Below, piece after piece: positions 52,202 to 61,499 of a stretch of DNA of 64,000 bases (its first letter is position 1; each line of letters begins with the position of its first letter). Source of the DNA: a bacterium (lineage in GTDB: Bacteria > UBA8248); contig JAJEJD010000008.1 in assembly GCA_022828125.1 (NCBI GenBank), positions 346,735 through 410,734 of the forward strand. Direction: 5' to 3'. The position numbers and the translations under genes are program-made. Under the pieces are notes generated by a model, which was not told the origin of the DNA, did not search any database, and saw nothing but the letters and a program-made list of their open reading frames with translations.

Positions 52202-54421
52202 CTAATGGTCCGCGGCGCGGGGGGTTCCTGGCGGGTGATCGACGTCCGCCTCGGCGGTGAGAAGATATCCGTAGAGTTCCAGCATCAGTTCCCCTCGATT
52301 CTCCTCCAGCCACCGCCGGACCGAAGGGGTCATCGTCAGCGTCCGGCAGTGCTCGTCCGCGAGCGCGGTGACCGCCGCCGCGCGGGTACTAAAAGCGCCG
52401 CGCAGATCGATCGCATCGCCCGGACCGCACTGGTAGAGCCGCACGCCCGCCGCGTCGTAGACCGAAGCCCGCCCCATCAACAGCAATTGCAGGCCGCCGG
52501 ACGGCGCGCCCATCGTGACGAGCGCCTCACCGACCGCGTATTCGCGAACCTCCAGCCGGTCTCTGAGCTCGTGGGCCATGTCCTCGAAGACGATGCGCCT
52601 GTCCAGGCGGCTCTCCATATCCTCGGCGAAGCTGTCCAGCACGGTGTCGCCGGCGCTCCCCTGCTCGCTGAGCTCCGCCCTCCGCGCGGCGATGACGATG
52701 TCCTCGCACCGCTCCAGGGCGCGGTCCGCGTCCGGCTCGAACGACAGGCCGGCGTGAACGTCCGGAGGAAGGTTGCGCTCCATTCCATCCCTGCAATGCG
52801 CGGGGGCCGCGCTCAGGACCACCCTCGTTCCGGCTTCATGCGCGGTCCGGACGAACCCGCACAGGGAGTTGACGGCCGAGAAGTCCATACCGGAAACCGC
52901 GCTGAAATCGAGCAGGATGCACGCCTTTGGCGAGTCGTCGCCCAGCGCCTGCATGAGTTGATCGCTCAGCGACCAGGCGCTGCCGAAGAAGATGTAGCCG
53001 CGCAACCGGTAAGCGCTTACGCGATGGCCCTCCGCGAGGAGGATGGCCCGGTCGGCGATGGAGCGGCTCCGGTTGCTCTGGCGTTCGCGGGCGGTGAATT
53101 CCGCCTCGATCAAGTCCACGCGGCTGAGACGGAACGCAAAGGAGGCCGTGGTGATCGCAATCCCGATGCCCACGCCCGCGGGAAAGCCGGCGATGATGAT
53201 GATGGCGAAGATCACCACGACAACCGCGAAGTCCGTCCACGGCAGCCGCTTGCAGTTTTGAACGAGCTGTTCGTCCAGCAGACTGACGCCGAAATAGAGC
53301 AGCATCCCTCCCAGAAGCGGCGCCGGGAACAGCTTCAGGATACCGTCGCCCATCATCAGGGTCGAGCCCACCACCAGGGCGGCGACGATTCCCGCGAGCC
53401 GGGTATCGGCCCCGAGCCTGCGAGCGAGTGCGGAGAACGAAAAAACCGGGTGTCCGGCCAGGCCGCCTCCCAGGCCGGCGAAAACGCTGGCCCGGCCTAT
53501 TGCCTTGAACTCCCGGTCCCACTCGAGCTTCTGGTTCGTGGCAAGAATCAGCTCGATGCTGCTCAGCTGGATGGCCGCACCGAGCAGGGTAATCAGGATC
53601 AGGGCCAGCATGTCGGGAATCTGCAGCGCCACCACGACCCAGTCCACGTGCGCCAGATCCCCGGGCTGGAACGGGGGCCAGAAACCGCCCCCCGCCATTC
53701 CCGCGAACAGCAGACCTGCGGCCGTGGCCTCCTCGCCGGAGATGTCGAGGAGCAGCAGCACTGCATGAAACAGCGCGGCGGCAAGCACGAAGCTCACCGG
53801 CGTGACCAGCGCCAACAGGTGGTTCCAGCGTTTCGCGACCAGAAACAACCCGAAACCATAGGCCACGCCCGGACCCCAGTTCCACAGCAGGGCGGGCTCC
53901 AGGAGCGAAGCCGCCGCCCCCCAGTCCGCCGTCAGCCCCATCATCGACAAGGCGGCGCGGACGCATCCTCCCCCGGCGCCGGCGATCACCCCGCATATCA
54001 CGGGATAGGGGACGAACCGGAGCAGGTTCGCGATCCGCAAATGCCCGATCAACAGGCAGCACGCAGCCGTCGCCAGCGCGCTGACGATCACGACCGCGGC
54101 CATTGTCATGAACAGCGCGTCGCCTTCCAGCGTCATCGCGGCGGCGATCGCGCCCAGTATCATCGGGGGAGGCACCGAATGGTTCGCTATCCCGCCCCGG
54201 TAGTCGCTGGCCAGAGCCGACACCAGACAGACGGTGAACGCACCGAACACCAGCATGCCGATGCCCTGGGAAAGAAACGGAGCAAGCGGACCCGAGAAGA
54301 TGAAAGCCGCCATCGAGATTTCGAAAACAAGCAGGAGCAAGCCGATGATACCCCCGCCCAGCAGCGCAGGGAGCGCCTTTGCCGAGAGCGCGTCGGCGCG
54401 AATCTCCGACAACACGGTCAT
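52202..54421 (-). CDS. SulP-family anion transporter with STAS and cyclic-nucleotide-binding-like domains
   Basis: A 739-residue membrane protein. About the first 430 residues are hydrophobic helices of the SulP/SLC26 type (SQGIGMLVFGAFTVCLVSAL, then ASVFAGLGGGLAGHPVFSFS). A STAS domain (about 455-560) has LLDFSAVSGMDFSAVNSL. The last region (about 600-725) has the cNMP-binding-like layout ELRDRLEVREYAVGEALVTM then LLLMGRASVYD and a phosphate-cassette-like GDAIDLRGAFSTRAAAVTAL. In that cassette an Arg is kept, but the usual acidic FGE start is not, so ligand binding is uncertain. It is the last gene of a four-gene signalling operon, overlapping the cyclase-like gene by ATGA. A role as a regulated anion carrier is inferred. 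Confidence 0.85.
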   Translation of the reverse strand: MTVLSEIRADALSAKALPALLGGGIIGLLLLVFEISMAAFIFSGPLAPFLSQGIGMLVFGAFTVCLVSALASDYRGGIANHSVPPPMILGAIAAAMTLEGDALFMTMAAVVIVSALATAACCLLIGHLRIANLLRFVPYPVICGVIAGAGGGCVRAALSMMGLTADWGAAASLLEPALLWNWGPGVAYGFGLFLVAKRWNHLLALVTPVSFVLAAALFHAVLLLLDISGEEATAAGLLFAGMAGGGFWPPFQPGDLAHVDWVVVALQIPDMLALILITLLGAAIQLSSIELILATNQKLEWDREFKAIGRASVFAGLGGGLAGHPVFSFSALARRLGADTRLAGIVAALVVGSTLMMGDGILKLFPAPLLGGMLLYFGVSLLDEQLVQNCKRLPWTDFAVVVVIFAIIIIAGFPAGVGIGIAITTASFAFRLSRVDLIEAEFTARERQSNRSRSIADRAILLAEGHRVSAYRLRGYIFFGSAWSLSDQLMQALGDDSPKACILLDFSAVSGMDFSAVNSLCGFVRTAHEAGTRVVLSAAPAHCRDGMERNLPPDVHAGLSFEPDADRALERCEDIVIAARRAELSEQGSAGDTVLDSFAEDMESRLDRRIVFEDMAHELRDRLEVREYAVGEALVTMGAPSGGLQLLLMGRASVYDAAGVRLYQCGPGDAIDLRGAFSTRAAAVTALADEHCRTLTMTPSVRRWLEENRGELMLELYGYLLTAEADVDHPPGTPRAADH

Positions 54422-55530
54422 GGCCGGGAGCCTGGCCTCGCGTCAACGGCGGAAGGCGCGCGGCGCTCCGGATCCGTATCGCTTCGGGGCGCTTCCAGGC
54501 ACTCGACCAGAGCGGCCTCGCCCATGCCTTTCAACGCCACCGGATCGCAGGCCCGTCCGCGGCAGCGGTCCTCAATTTGCATCCAAACCGGGGCGGTCAT
54601 GACCACGCGGCCCGGATTCGCATGCCTGGCGAGACGGACGGCGCACTCCACCGTATCTCCCCACAGGTCGTAAGGGAACCGCAGGCCGCCCATGACGCCG
54701 GCGACCACGGGGCCGGAATGTATTCCAATCCGGGCCTGCAGGTGCGGTGCGGTTTCGGCCGTCCCGGCCGCCATCTCCAGGCCGCATCGCGCCGCTTGCA
54801 GTACCGGATCGGCCACCGGATGCGGCAGTCCCGCGGTGGCGATAAAGGCGCTGCCGGCCGTCCTCACCTTCTCGAGCCCGTGTCCGAGCGCGATTGCTTC
54901 CAGCCGTTCGAACCGGCCCTGCAGCTCCCCGACCGCCGCCTCCGGCGGGTGCCGGTCGCAATACCCGGCGAAGCCGGCCACGTCGCAGCACAGGACGGCG
55001 ACGTCCTCGAAGCGCCGGGGCTTTACCCCGCCCGTCTCCTTGAACTCCTGCACCGCCCCGGCGGGCAAAACGGCGCGCAACAAGCCACCGGAGCTTTCCT
55101 TTTCGCTCTCCGGCCTCTTCAGGTAAGCGGTTTCCCGGTCCCTCAGCCTCTTTTTCTCCAGACAGGCCTCCACCCGGGCCCGCAGCAAGGTCGGGTTGAA
55201 GGGCTTGGGCAAATAGTCTTCGGCGCCAAGCTCGATGCAGCGAACGATGCTGTCGATCTCGTCCAGGGCGGAGATCATGATGACCGGAATGTCGCGCAGC
55301 TTCGGGTTCGCCTTCATCGCCTCCAGCACCTCGTACCCGTCCATCTCCGGCATCATGATGTCGAGGAGGACCAGATCGAATGAGCGCGCATCCAGCAGTT
55401 CCAGGGCCTTGCGTCCATCCTCGGCCGTCGCCACCTCGTCGTAGCCCTGCCGCTTCAGCCGCCGGGTCAACGTGTACCGGTTGTCCTCGTTGTCGTCGAC
55501 GACGAGAACGGCGGATGGGTCGTCGTTCAT
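54418..55530 (-). CDS. Receiver domain fused to a class III nucleotidyl-cyclase-like domain
   Basis: A 370-residue protein. Residues 1-125 are a response-regulator receiver with phospho-acceptor D57 in VLLDIMMPEMDG and K109 in LPKP. Residues about 170-330 are a class III cyclase fold. One metal Asp is kept (D183 in CCDVAGF). The second is replaced by Ser (S227 in RTAGSAF, where active enzymes have GD), and the transition-state Asn is Glu (E295 in DTVECAVR). R299 remains. It therefore looks like a C2-type or inactive half-domain unless it pairs with another subunit. It overlaps both neighbours by four bases. Confidence 0.88.
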   Translation of the reverse strand: MNDDPSAVLVVDDNEDNRYTLTRRLKRQGYDEVATAEDGRKALELLDARSFDLVLLDIMMPEMDGYEVLEAMKANPKLRDIPVIMISALDEIDSIVRCIELGAEDYLPKPFNPTLLRARVEACLEKKRLRDRETAYLKRPESEKESSGGLLRAVLPAGAVQEFKETGGVKPRRFEDVAVLCCDVAGFAGYCDRHPPEAAVGELQGRFERLEAIALGHGLEKVRTAGSAFIATAGLPHPVADPVLQAARCGLEMAAGTAETAPHLQARIGIHSGPVVAGVMGGLRFPYDLWGDTVECAVRLARHANPGRVVMTAPVWMQIEDRCRGRACDPVALKGMGEAALVECLEAPRSDTDPERRAPSAVDARPGSRP

Positions 55531-55907
55531 GTCTTATCTCCTCTCGCCAGTTGCGCTTCGATCTTTCCCAGCAGGCGGTCGAATTCGACCGGCTTGGTGT
55601 CGTAGTCGTCGCAGCCCGCGGCGAGGGCGCTCTCGCGGTCGTTTTCCATGGCGTGCGCCGAAAGGGCGATGACCGGGATGTCTCGCGTCTCCGGCGCGGC
55701 CTTGAGTTGTCGGGTCGCCTCCCAGCCGTCCAGTACCGGCAGGCTCAAATCCATCAGGATCAGGGAGGGCGCATCGGTCCTGGCCATCTCGATCCCCTTC
55801 GCGCCGTCAGCCGCGACGACCACCTCGTAGCCCTTGCGCTTCAGTCGCCGCACCAACATGTAGACATTGTCCTCGTTGTCCTCGACGTACAGGATTCTGG
55901 TCTCCAT
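55527..55907 (-). CDS. Stand-alone response-regulator receiver (CheY-like)
   Basis: A 126-residue single receiver domain with phospho-acceptor D53 in [11 protein letters not shown], acidic pair E9-D10, and K near 104 in YDTKP. No output domain. It starts three bases after the kinase stop and overlaps the receiver-cyclase gene by ATGA. It may shuttle phosphoryl groups or compete for the kinase with the receiver of the next protein. Confidence 0.93.
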   Translation of the reverse strand: METRILYVEDNEDNVYMLVRRLKRKGYEVVVAADGAKGIEMARTDAPSLILMDLSLPVLDGWEATRQLKAAPETRDIPVIALSAHAMENDRESALAAGCDDYDTKPVEFDRLLGKIEAQLARGDKT

Positions 55908-55910
55908 CGC

Positions 55911-58598
55911 TTACCGGCCTCCCGCCGCGGACGCCGGCCGATCCGGGACTTCTTCGCAGACCGGATCCAATACCGCCGGCAAGCGCGCGGCGAACGTGCT
56001 GCCGACCCCCGGTTCACTGGTGAGCTTGATGTCTCCGCCCATCATGCGGCAAAGCCGCCGGCTGATCGCGAGGCCGAGGCCCGTGCCGCCATACTCCCGG
56101 GTGGTCGAGCTGTCCGCCTGAGAGAACTCCTCGAACACCTTGCTCTGCTGCTCCGGCGTCATCCCGATGCCGGAATCGGCTACCTCGAACTGAATCCAGT
56201 CCCGGCCCTCGGCCGTGTGCCGCTCGACGCTCAGGCTGACCTCGCCCTCCCTGGTGAACTTGCAGGCGTTGCTCAGCAGGTTGAGAACGACCTGCCGCAC
56301 CCGCGTCGCATCGGAACGCATAACGCCGACGTCGCCCGGGCAATGAACCGTCAACCGGTTGGAGTTCCTGTCGGCAAGCGGTCGTGAGGTGGCCGCCAGC
56401 TCCGCGGTCAGCCCACCGACGTCGATGTCCTCGCAGTGGAACTCGATTCGGCCCGCTTCGACCTTGGAAAGATCGAGGATTCCGTTGATCAGGTTCAAGA
56501 GGTGCCGGCCCGCGCCCGTGACCCGCCCCAGGGGCTCGATGTAGTCGTCCTGCTCGTCGTCCCTGGCGTCCTCCTCCAGCATCTCGGTGATGCCGATGAC
56601 GGCGTTCAAGGGCGTGCGCAACTCGTGGCTCATGTTGGCGAGGAACCGGCTCTTGGCCCGGGTGGCTTCCATCGCCTGATCGCGCGCGATCGTCAAATGG
56701 TCGACCAGTTCGGCGAGTTCGGCTTCTCGTTTCTTGATCTCGGTGATGTTGGTGTAGACGCCGACGATACCTATGTCCTGGGACAGCACCTCCTCGACCT
56801 GGACATATATGCCGCTGCTGAAGCGGAATTCGACGGTGCTCAGCAGATTGTCCCGCCACCAGGCGAGGAACTCTTCGGTGGTTCCCTTCCTGTCCGGGAA
56901 CATGCCGTGCTCGAACGCCGCCGCAAGGATGGTCTCGCGGTCGGCGCCGGGTACGACCAGCCTGGCCACTTCTTCACCGACGGCGTCGATGAAGTACTGC
57001 CGATAGTTGCTGTTGCACAGGACGAGGCGGTCCTCATCATCGAAGACGACGAAGCCCTCGGAGATTGCCTCGAGCGCCTCCCCGAGTTGGGCGCGCGCTT
57101 CCAACGCTTCGTCGCGGGTTGCGCCGAGTTCTTCGACGAGTTCGCTGAGCTGCCGCTCGCGCCGCTTCATTTCAGTGATGTCCAGATAGGTCAGCATGCG
57201 GTCACCGCTCGGCAGCGCGATGCATTGGTACTGAAGAACCTTGCCGTTGGCGAGGGTCAACTCGCGGGGCAAGATGGCCCCCAACCGGACCGCCGCGACG
57301 CGGTCGCGGACATAGTCCTCCCATTGCTCGTCGGGAACGTCGTATATCCCGGTGTGCCGGTTGTAGCTGATCAATTCCGCCATGGTGGGGCGGCCTTCAA
57401 TGAAGTCGTCGGCGAAGCCCCACATGTCGCGAAAAGCGCGGTTGGCGATTCGCGTCCTGAGGTCGGGTCCCATGAAGCAGACCCCGTACTCGATGGTGTC
57501 GAGCACGGCGTTGAGCTCTTCCTCGCGCCGCTTGACTTCGGTGATGTCCAGGTAGGTCAGCATGCGGTCGCCGCTCGGCAGCGCGATGCATTGATTCTGA
57601 ATGACTTTGCCATTCGCGAGGGTCCACTCGAAGGGCGGTATGGCGCCCGCCCGGACCGCCGCGACGCGGTCGCGAACATAGTCCTCCCATTGCTCGTCGG
57701 GAATGTCGTATATCCCGGTGTGCCGGTTGTAACTGATCATTTCCGCGAGGCTGGGGCGGCTGTCAAAGAAGTCGTCGGGGAAGCTCCACATGTCGCGAAA
57801 GGCGCGGTTGGCGATTCGCGTCCTGAGGTCGGGCCCCATGAAGCAGACCCCGTACTCGATGGTGTCGAGCACGGCGTTGAGCTCTTCCTCGCGCCGCTTG
57901 ACCTCGGTGATGTCCGTATGGACCATGAGCACGTTGCCGTCGTGCGTGCGCGTTTCGACGATTTGCAGCCAGACCCCGCTGGACAGGCGCAGTTCGCTGG
58001 GGATCGCGGAATGCGCCTGCGGTTCGCCTTGCCGGTTCAAATAGCCGTCGAGATCGAAGGCGGCATCGGGGAACATGCCGCGCTCGATTCCGGCCCGCAG
58101 GATCTCCTCCAGCGAGGCGCCCGGCCGGATCAGCTTTCCAATATCCTCCCCGCAGGCATCGGTAAAGTAGCGCCTGTAAGTCTCGTTGCAGAGAACCAGC
58201 CGATTGCCGGCATCGAACAGCACGAAACCTTCGGAAACGGCGTTGATCGCATCGAAAAATTGTATCCGGGCCTGCTCCGGGTCACCGCCTCGTCGGCTGC
58301 GCAGGAGCGAATACCCCACGAACAGCGCCACCGGAACGCACGCCGCGGCCGCCACCCACCGATTCGGGTGGACGAGCGCGATTAGCGCAAAGCCTGCGAG
58401 CCCGACTCGCGCCATGATGTCGAGGAACGGATTCGATGCGAACCGGGCCTGCAGGCTGAAGGTCAGGCCGACAGCGGCCGCGAGCACGAGCCCGGCGGCC
58501 GCGACTTGCGCGAGCCCCGGCTCCGGCGCGATCTCCGGCCGAAGGACCACCGCCGCCATCAGCACGAAGAGGCTTCCACAGAGTCCTATCCAGCGCAT
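55911..58598 (-). CDS. Membrane histidine kinase with four PAS domains, two nearly identical
   Basis: An 895-residue sensor. Three or four hydrophobic helices fill residues 1-100. PAS domains follow at about 112-232, 235-354, 357-476 and 502-620. The second and third repeat almost word for word with a 122-residue period, matched by a 366-base DNA repeat. The kinase core has H658 in MSHELRTP, N-box NLLSNACKF (773-781), DSGIGM (808-813) and GGTGLGLAI (837-845). No receiver is attached. The ATG at 58598 puts the first helix at the start; the longer reading adds 65 polar residues that fit no family. It heads the signalling operon. Confidence 0.9.
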   Translation of the reverse strand: MRWIGLCGSLFVLMAAVVLRPEIAPEPGLAQVAAAGLVLAAAVGLTFSLQARFASNPFLDIMARVGLAGFALIALVHPNRWVAAAACVPVALFVGYSLLRSRRGGDPEQARIQFFDAINAVSEGFVLFDAGNRLVLCNETYRRYFTDACGEDIGKLIRPGASLEEILRAGIERGMFPDAAFDLDGYLNRQGEPQAHSAIPSELRLSSGVWLQIVETRTHDGNVLMVHTDITEVKRREEELNAVLDTIEYGVCFMGPDLRTRIANRAFRDMWSFPDDFFDSRPSLAEMISYNRHTGIYDIPDEQWEDYVRDRVAAVRAGAIPPFEWTLANGKVIQNQCIALPSGDRMLTYLDITEVKRREEELNAVLDTIEYGVCFMGPDLRTRIANRAFRDMWGFADDFIEGRPTMAELISYNRHTGIYDVPDEQWEDYVRDRVAAVRLGAILPRELTLANGKVLQYQCIALPSGDRMLTYLDITEMKRRERQLSELVEELGATRDEALEARAQLGEALEAISEGFVVFDDEDRLVLCNSNYRQYFIDAVGEEVARLVVPGADRETILAAAFEHGMFPDRKGTTEEFLAWWRDNLLSTVEFRFSSGIYVQVEEVLSQDIGIVGVYTNITEIKKREAELAELVDHLTIARDQAMEATRAKSRFLANMSHELRTPLNAVIGITEMLEEDARDDEQDDYIEPLGRVTGAGRHLLNLINGILDLSKVEAGRIEFHCEDIDVGGLTAELAATSRPLADRNSNRLTVHCPGDVGVMRSDATRVRQVVLNLLSNACKFTREGEVSLSVERHTAEGRDWIQFEVADSGIGMTPEQQSKVFEEFSQADSSTTREYGGTGLGLAISRRLCRMMGGDIKLTSEPGVGSTFAARLPAVLDPVCEEVPDRPASAAGGR

Positions 58599-59379
58599 GA
58601 GAGTGCCCGGGAATGACGCACGTGCGACTTCGGCGTGACCGCCGCCACGAAAGACGTGGGCGGGGTGAACTTCCCCCACACCACGGGACGATTGGGGCGA
58701 GTTTCGACGGCAGGGGCGCTCATCCACGCTGCTCCGCTGGTTTCGACGGTCGGGACAACGGCTCAATCCGCTCCATTGTCGGCGCAACACCAACCGGGGC
58801 GGTCAGGCGAGACGACGATCCACCTGCCGGGCGACACGCAAATCCCGTTTCACGTCCCACGCGCCCCGCTCGCGCATATATTTCGCGAGGCCGGGGTGCA
58901 GCCCGTAGCAGAACGGCAACATCGACGAACTCGCCGCCAAGTCTATTTTTTTCCGGGCATTGAAGGGTGAGCCCATGGGGAAAGGAAACTCTTGATGCCT
59001 GATGACCCAAAAACATAGAAGACGATCAAAACGGCAACAGAATACAACAGGCCGAAATGTTCAATCCTCTTCCCAGCCGAGCGTGTCGCAACACCCCTCG
59101 CCAAGCCACGCGGAAACAATAGAATCTCTATAGTATAGTGTGCGCTATACAGTGGAACAACCGATAAATGCCGGAAATTTCGTCCGGCGCACATCGGCCC
59201 GGGGCTGCCTGAATCCGTTTTCCGCCTCGTATTTTCGCTTCGGGCTCCGGCGTCCGGGCGCCGGCGCCATGCCCCCGCCCGTTCGGAGTCGATCAAACTT
59301 CTGAAGACCTGAGATCGGTGAGGAATTGCCGGAAGGTCGGTTGAGCGGCAAGCGGAGCCGTGAGGTGATGACCGCCGGG
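58599..59379. other. Gene-free stretch between the kinase and the GcvT-family gene
   Basis: About 780 bases with no frame that looks like a protein family on either strand; open frames here are accidental or run over from neighbours. It must hold the promoter of the four-gene kinase operon at its left side. An AT-rich patch near 59122-59150 (TATAGTATAG, TATACAG) could hold promoter elements, but I see no confident pair. Confidence 0.5.
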
Positions 59380-60684
59380 CTAGTCGACCGCGTCCTCGCC
59401 CCGGGCGTGGGCCAGTTCGCGCGCGCTCGGGTTGACCGACGGGCGGAAGGGGACCTCGCAGACCTCCGCTCGGTCGGGCCGCCCCGGCTCGCCGGCATAC
59501 TCGTCCGGCAGCCAGACCAGCAGTTCGGTCCCGACCGCCGACTTGCCGACCGGCACGTAGCCCAGCGCGATGTTGCACCCAAGCTCCGGGGCGTGCCAGG
59601 GCGAAGTCAGGTAGCCGATGGGGTCGCCCCCGTCGGCGTCCGAGACCAGCCAGAAGTCGGGCGCGTAGTCGTCGATCGGCTTGCCGCCCAGCTTCATCCC
59701 CACCATCACCATCGAGAACGGCGGACGCTCCGCTTCGATCTCGGCCCGCATCCGCTCGAGAGCCGCCCGGCCGATGTAGTCGCCCCGCTTTTTGCGCGGC
59801 ACCTGATAGGCCAGGTTGCACTGGAAGGGCACCGTCTCGTGGTCGATGTCCTGCCCCCAGGAGAGGATGCCGGCCTGGATGCGGCGCTGGTGGCCGGGGG
59901 CGGTGACCATGAGCTTGTGCGGCTCGCCCGCCTCAATCACCGCGCGCCAGAGCTTCTCGGCGTACAGGGTGGCGTCGCGCAGGTAGACCTCATAGCCCTT
60001 CTCTCCCGAGAAGCCGGACTGGGTGACGACCACCGGGCAGCCCGCGACCTCGGCTTCGAGGATACCGTAGTAGGGGATGTCCCGGACGCCCTCGCCCACC
60101 AGATCGACCATCAGCGCGAGCGACTTCGGCCCCTGTATTTGCAGCGGGCAGACGTCGATCTCGTCGATCTCCACGTCCATCCGCTTCCCGACGTTGACGC
60201 CCTGGAGCCAGTAGAGCAGGTCGGAGTCCGCCAGCGAGAACCAGAATTCCTCTTCGGCCAGGCGCAGGAGGACCGGGTCGTTCAGAATCCCGCCCTTCTC
60301 GTTGCAGAGGATGACGTATTTCGCCTGCATCGGCCGGATGCGGGTCGCGTCGCGCGTGATGACGTAGTCGACGAACCGCTCCGCGTCCGGTCCCTTCACT
60401 TGAATCTGCCGCTCGACCGCGACGTTCCAGACCGTCACGTGGTTCGTCAGCGCCTCGTGCTCGACGGCCGCGCCGCCCTCTTCCGGCCTGACGTAGCCGC
60501 GCGGATGGTAGACGCGGTTGTAGACCGTGGCCCGCCAGCAGCCCGCGTCGTGGGAGAGGTGCCAGTAGGGCGACTTCCGCACCCGCGTGGAGATGAGCAT
60601 CTCCACGGGCGTCCGGCCGCTCTGGCGCAAGTTGACGGGGACGATCCGGTCGGACTGGTCGACGCTTTGCGGCTGGCCGTTCAT
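59380..60684 (-). CDS. GcvT-family aminomethyltransferase-like protein (DmdA/sarcosine-oxidase-like)
   Basis: A 434-residue folate-binding-fold protein. YVILCNEKGGILNDPVLLRL is the GcvT-type core, QIQGPKSLALMVDLV the central strand region, and QSGFSGEKGYEVYL the folate-side loop, followed by HQRRIQAGILSWGQDID. Family members move one-carbon units from N- or S-methyl compounds to tetrahydrofolate; stand-alone members include DMSP demethylase and dimethylglycine-related enzymes. It is divergent from the FAD/GcvT fusion at 61500, with repeats in between. An N- or S-demethylation role is a fair inference; the substrate is not known. Confidence 0.85.
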   Translation of the reverse strand: MNGQPQSVDQSDRIVPVNLRQSGRTPVEMLISTRVRKSPYWHLSHDAGCWRATVYNRVYHPRGYVRPEEGGAAVEHEALTNHVTVWNVAVERQIQVKGPDAERFVDYVITRDATRIRPMQAKYVILCNEKGGILNDPVLLRLAEEEFWFSLADSDLLYWLQGVNVGKRMDVEIDEIDVCPLQIQGPKSLALMVDLVGEGVRDIPYYGILEAEVAGCPVVVTQSGFSGEKGYEVYLRDATLYAEKLWRAVIEAGEPHKLMVTAPGHQRRIQAGILSWGQDIDHETVPFQCNLAYQVPRKKRGDYIGRAALERMRAEIEAERPPFSMVMVGMKLGGKPIDDYAPDFWLVSDADGGDPIGYLTSPWHAPELGCNIALGYVPVGKSAVGTELLVWLPDEYAGEPGRPDRAEVCEVPFRPSVNPSARELAHARGEDAVD

Positions 60685-60763
60685 GGCTCCTCCTGCTCCG
60701 CCGCGCCTCAGGGCTTCCCGGCGCGGCTGCGGTGCGCGAGCGCCTGTACACGCTCAAGCGGCG

Positions 60764-61041
60764 GCTGTTGAAATAGCTCCGTGGAGCGATTTTGGTTGAG
60801 CGCACGCTCTTGAAGTTCACTCCCCCCTTGAGGGGGAGTCGAAGAGCTGAGGGCGTAAGCCCGAAAGCGATTCGGTGGGGGGTATAATTCTGAATGGCGA
60901 TAAACACATTTCACCCCCCACCGATTCAGCCTTCGCACAAAACGCTCGGCTTCATCGACTCCCCCTCAAGGGGGGAGTGATTTTTCTCTCCCGCCGGTCG
61001 GTTACATACGACAAACCCAGAGTTCCAGGCCTTTTCAACAA
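60764..61041. repeat. Repeat block including a 65-base perfect copy of 356-420
   Basis: Bounded by CTGTTGAAATAG and CCTTTTCAACAACC, imperfect inverted ends. 60818-60882 is the exact reverse complement of 356-420. A variant of the same unit, in the opposite orientation, lies at about 60912-60980. No gene. Confidence 0.75.
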
Positions 61042-61212
61042 CCGCCAACGCCTCTTTCCTCACCCTGAGTAGCCGCCGAAGGCGGCGTATCGAAGGGCGA
61101 GGAACTCGCGCCGTGGCGAGAGGGCATCCTTCGATACGCGGCTTCGCCGCTACTCAGGATGAGGCGGTGGGGTTTCGTTCGCAAAATCACGAAATCGGGG
61201 CTTTTTCGACAG
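61030..61212. repeat. MITE-like element, second copy
   Basis: Left end CCTTTTCAACAACCGCCAAC, core of facing CCTGAGTAG/GTATCGAAGG and CCTTCGATAC/CTACTCAGG arms, right end AATCACGAAATCGGGGC then TTTTTCGACAG. It is the inverted, uninterrupted form of the element at 41157-41501. No coding capacity. Confidence 0.7.
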
Positions 61213-61499
61213 CCCCTCCCCGCTCGCGTTTGACCCCTGAGCAACGCGCCGCCCCGGTACCGGCGGCCCCTCGCGGTGCGGATTTGCCGTCCTTACCAAG
61301 GCACCCCCGGCTCTCGCGAAACTTGTAAACAGGGCGAATTATATGCCATATATGCCATGTTTCAAGGCTGCTCTTCCGGTCGGGGCTTGACGTGGACGCC
61401 GGCCCCGCTCATGGGGGCGAGACCGGAAACCGGCGCGGCCGGCTCCGGGGTCGTGCACCCCGCGAGCCGTGGCCGCCATGCGTATTTGGGAGATCCATT

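Noticed and set aside
52139..54673. 844-codon plus-strand open frame
   Set aside because: Antisense to the SulP gene; composition typical of a GC-rich shadow frame.
56436..58385. 649-codon plus-strand open frame with internal repeats
   Set aside because: Its repeats come only from the duplicated PAS coding sequence on the opposite strand.
58943..59821. 292-codon minus-strand frame crossing the 59.0-59.4 kb gap
   Set aside because: Starts in a wrong frame of the GcvT-family gene; the part in the gap has no family resemblance.
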